Below are positions 13,679-13,731 of a stretch of DNA of 13,731 nt, one piece after another. The DNA is taken from contig USLP01000010.1 of assembly GCA_900555525.1 (NCBI GenBank), positions 1 through 13,731 on the forward strand, given 5' to 3'. The stretch's first letter is position 1; each line of letters opens with the position of its first letter. Below the pieces are notes generated by a model. It was not told the DNA's origin. It saw nothing but the letters and a program-made list of their open reading frames with translations, and made no database searches. The position numbers and the translations under genes are program-made. The stretch is from an uncultured Eubacteriales bacterium (GTDB taxonomy: Bacteria > Bacillota > Clostridia > UMGS1840).

Positions 13679-13731
13679 ATGAAAATGCAGGGAGACAGCA
13701 TCATCAGTGCCCTGATCGGACTGGTGGGGGC
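13679..13731 (+). CDS. Start of an unidentified gene, cut by the window edge
   Basis: An ATG at 13679 follows AAAAAGGAGA (13665-13674) and opens MKMQGDSIISALIGLVGA before the window ends. It lies 41 bases after the ferredoxin stop on the same strand and is probably co-transcribed. The stretch is too short to identify. It does not resemble the cysteine-rich start of hybrid cluster protein, which is often found in this position. Its leucines are both CTG, matching the 3' half of the ferredoxin gene rather than the rest of the window. Confidence 0.6.
   Translation, partial: MKMQGDSIISALIGLVG

Noticed and set aside
13679..13731. Start of hcp (hybrid cluster protein) after the ferredoxin gene
   Set aside because: Context would fit, but the visible residues lack the N-terminal cysteine motif of Hcp, so the gene is left unidentified.

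Overview
Most of this window (about 1,490 to 13,290) reads as a chromosomal stretch from an anaerobic gut-type Firmicute, probably Clostridia of the Ruminococcaceae/Oscillospiraceae kind. The grounds are TTGACA/TATAAT promoters with 17-bp spacers, AGGAGG-type ribosome binding sites, GTG and TTG starts, moderate GC, and the gene set: a DUF4364 protein, a short 53-aa Clostridia-type protein, and a Crp/Fnr-ferredoxin pair. The assignment rests on pattern recognition only.

Bases 1 to about 1,490 are very AT-rich and look foreign. They hold the 3' part of a BaiN/YhiN-type flavoprotein gene. Behind it on the minus strand are two tandem, stop-interrupted C-terminal tails resembling Rpn-family nucleases. 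The style recalls gut methanogens such as Methanobrevibacter or Methanosphaera. An abrupt change comes just before a consensus promoter for upp. The right end, from about 13,290, also changes codon style inside a ferredoxin gene. Either edge may be a transfer, a recombination or an assembly join, and the window cannot decide which.

Main layout: upp (uracil salvage) and a 53-aa orphan protein ending in a strong terminator. Next is a four-gene operon of the GldA/GldF/GldG plus DUF4340 type (ABC ATPase, ABC-2 permease, membrane-anchored auxiliary protein, DUF4340 protein). The start of the DUF4340 gene is broken by two frameshifts. The operon terminator is overlapped by a promoter that reads into a structured leader of about 200 nt. 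The leader precedes an M20 (PepV/Sapep-like) dipeptidase gene followed by an AraC regulator gene.

After a shared bidirectional terminator, a minus-strand pair encodes a second AraC regulator and a DUF4364 protein, joined by a TGATG stop/start overlap. Divergent from it is a PfkB-family 2-keto-3-deoxygluconate kinase gene. That gene abuts, stop to stop, a minus-strand Crp/Fnr regulator gene. The regulator is divergent from a 4Fe-4S ferredoxin-like gene, and the intergenic region holds a GTTGT-N4-ACAAC palindrome. Its position fits autoregulation of the regulator and class II activation of the ferredoxin gene. The window ends in the first 17 codons of an unidentified gene.

I see no CRISPR array, tRNA, rRNA, insertion sequence or obvious defence system. 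The best candidates for something undescribed are the leader at about 7,220-7,423, the Crp/ferredoxin regulatory region and the two compositional seams.
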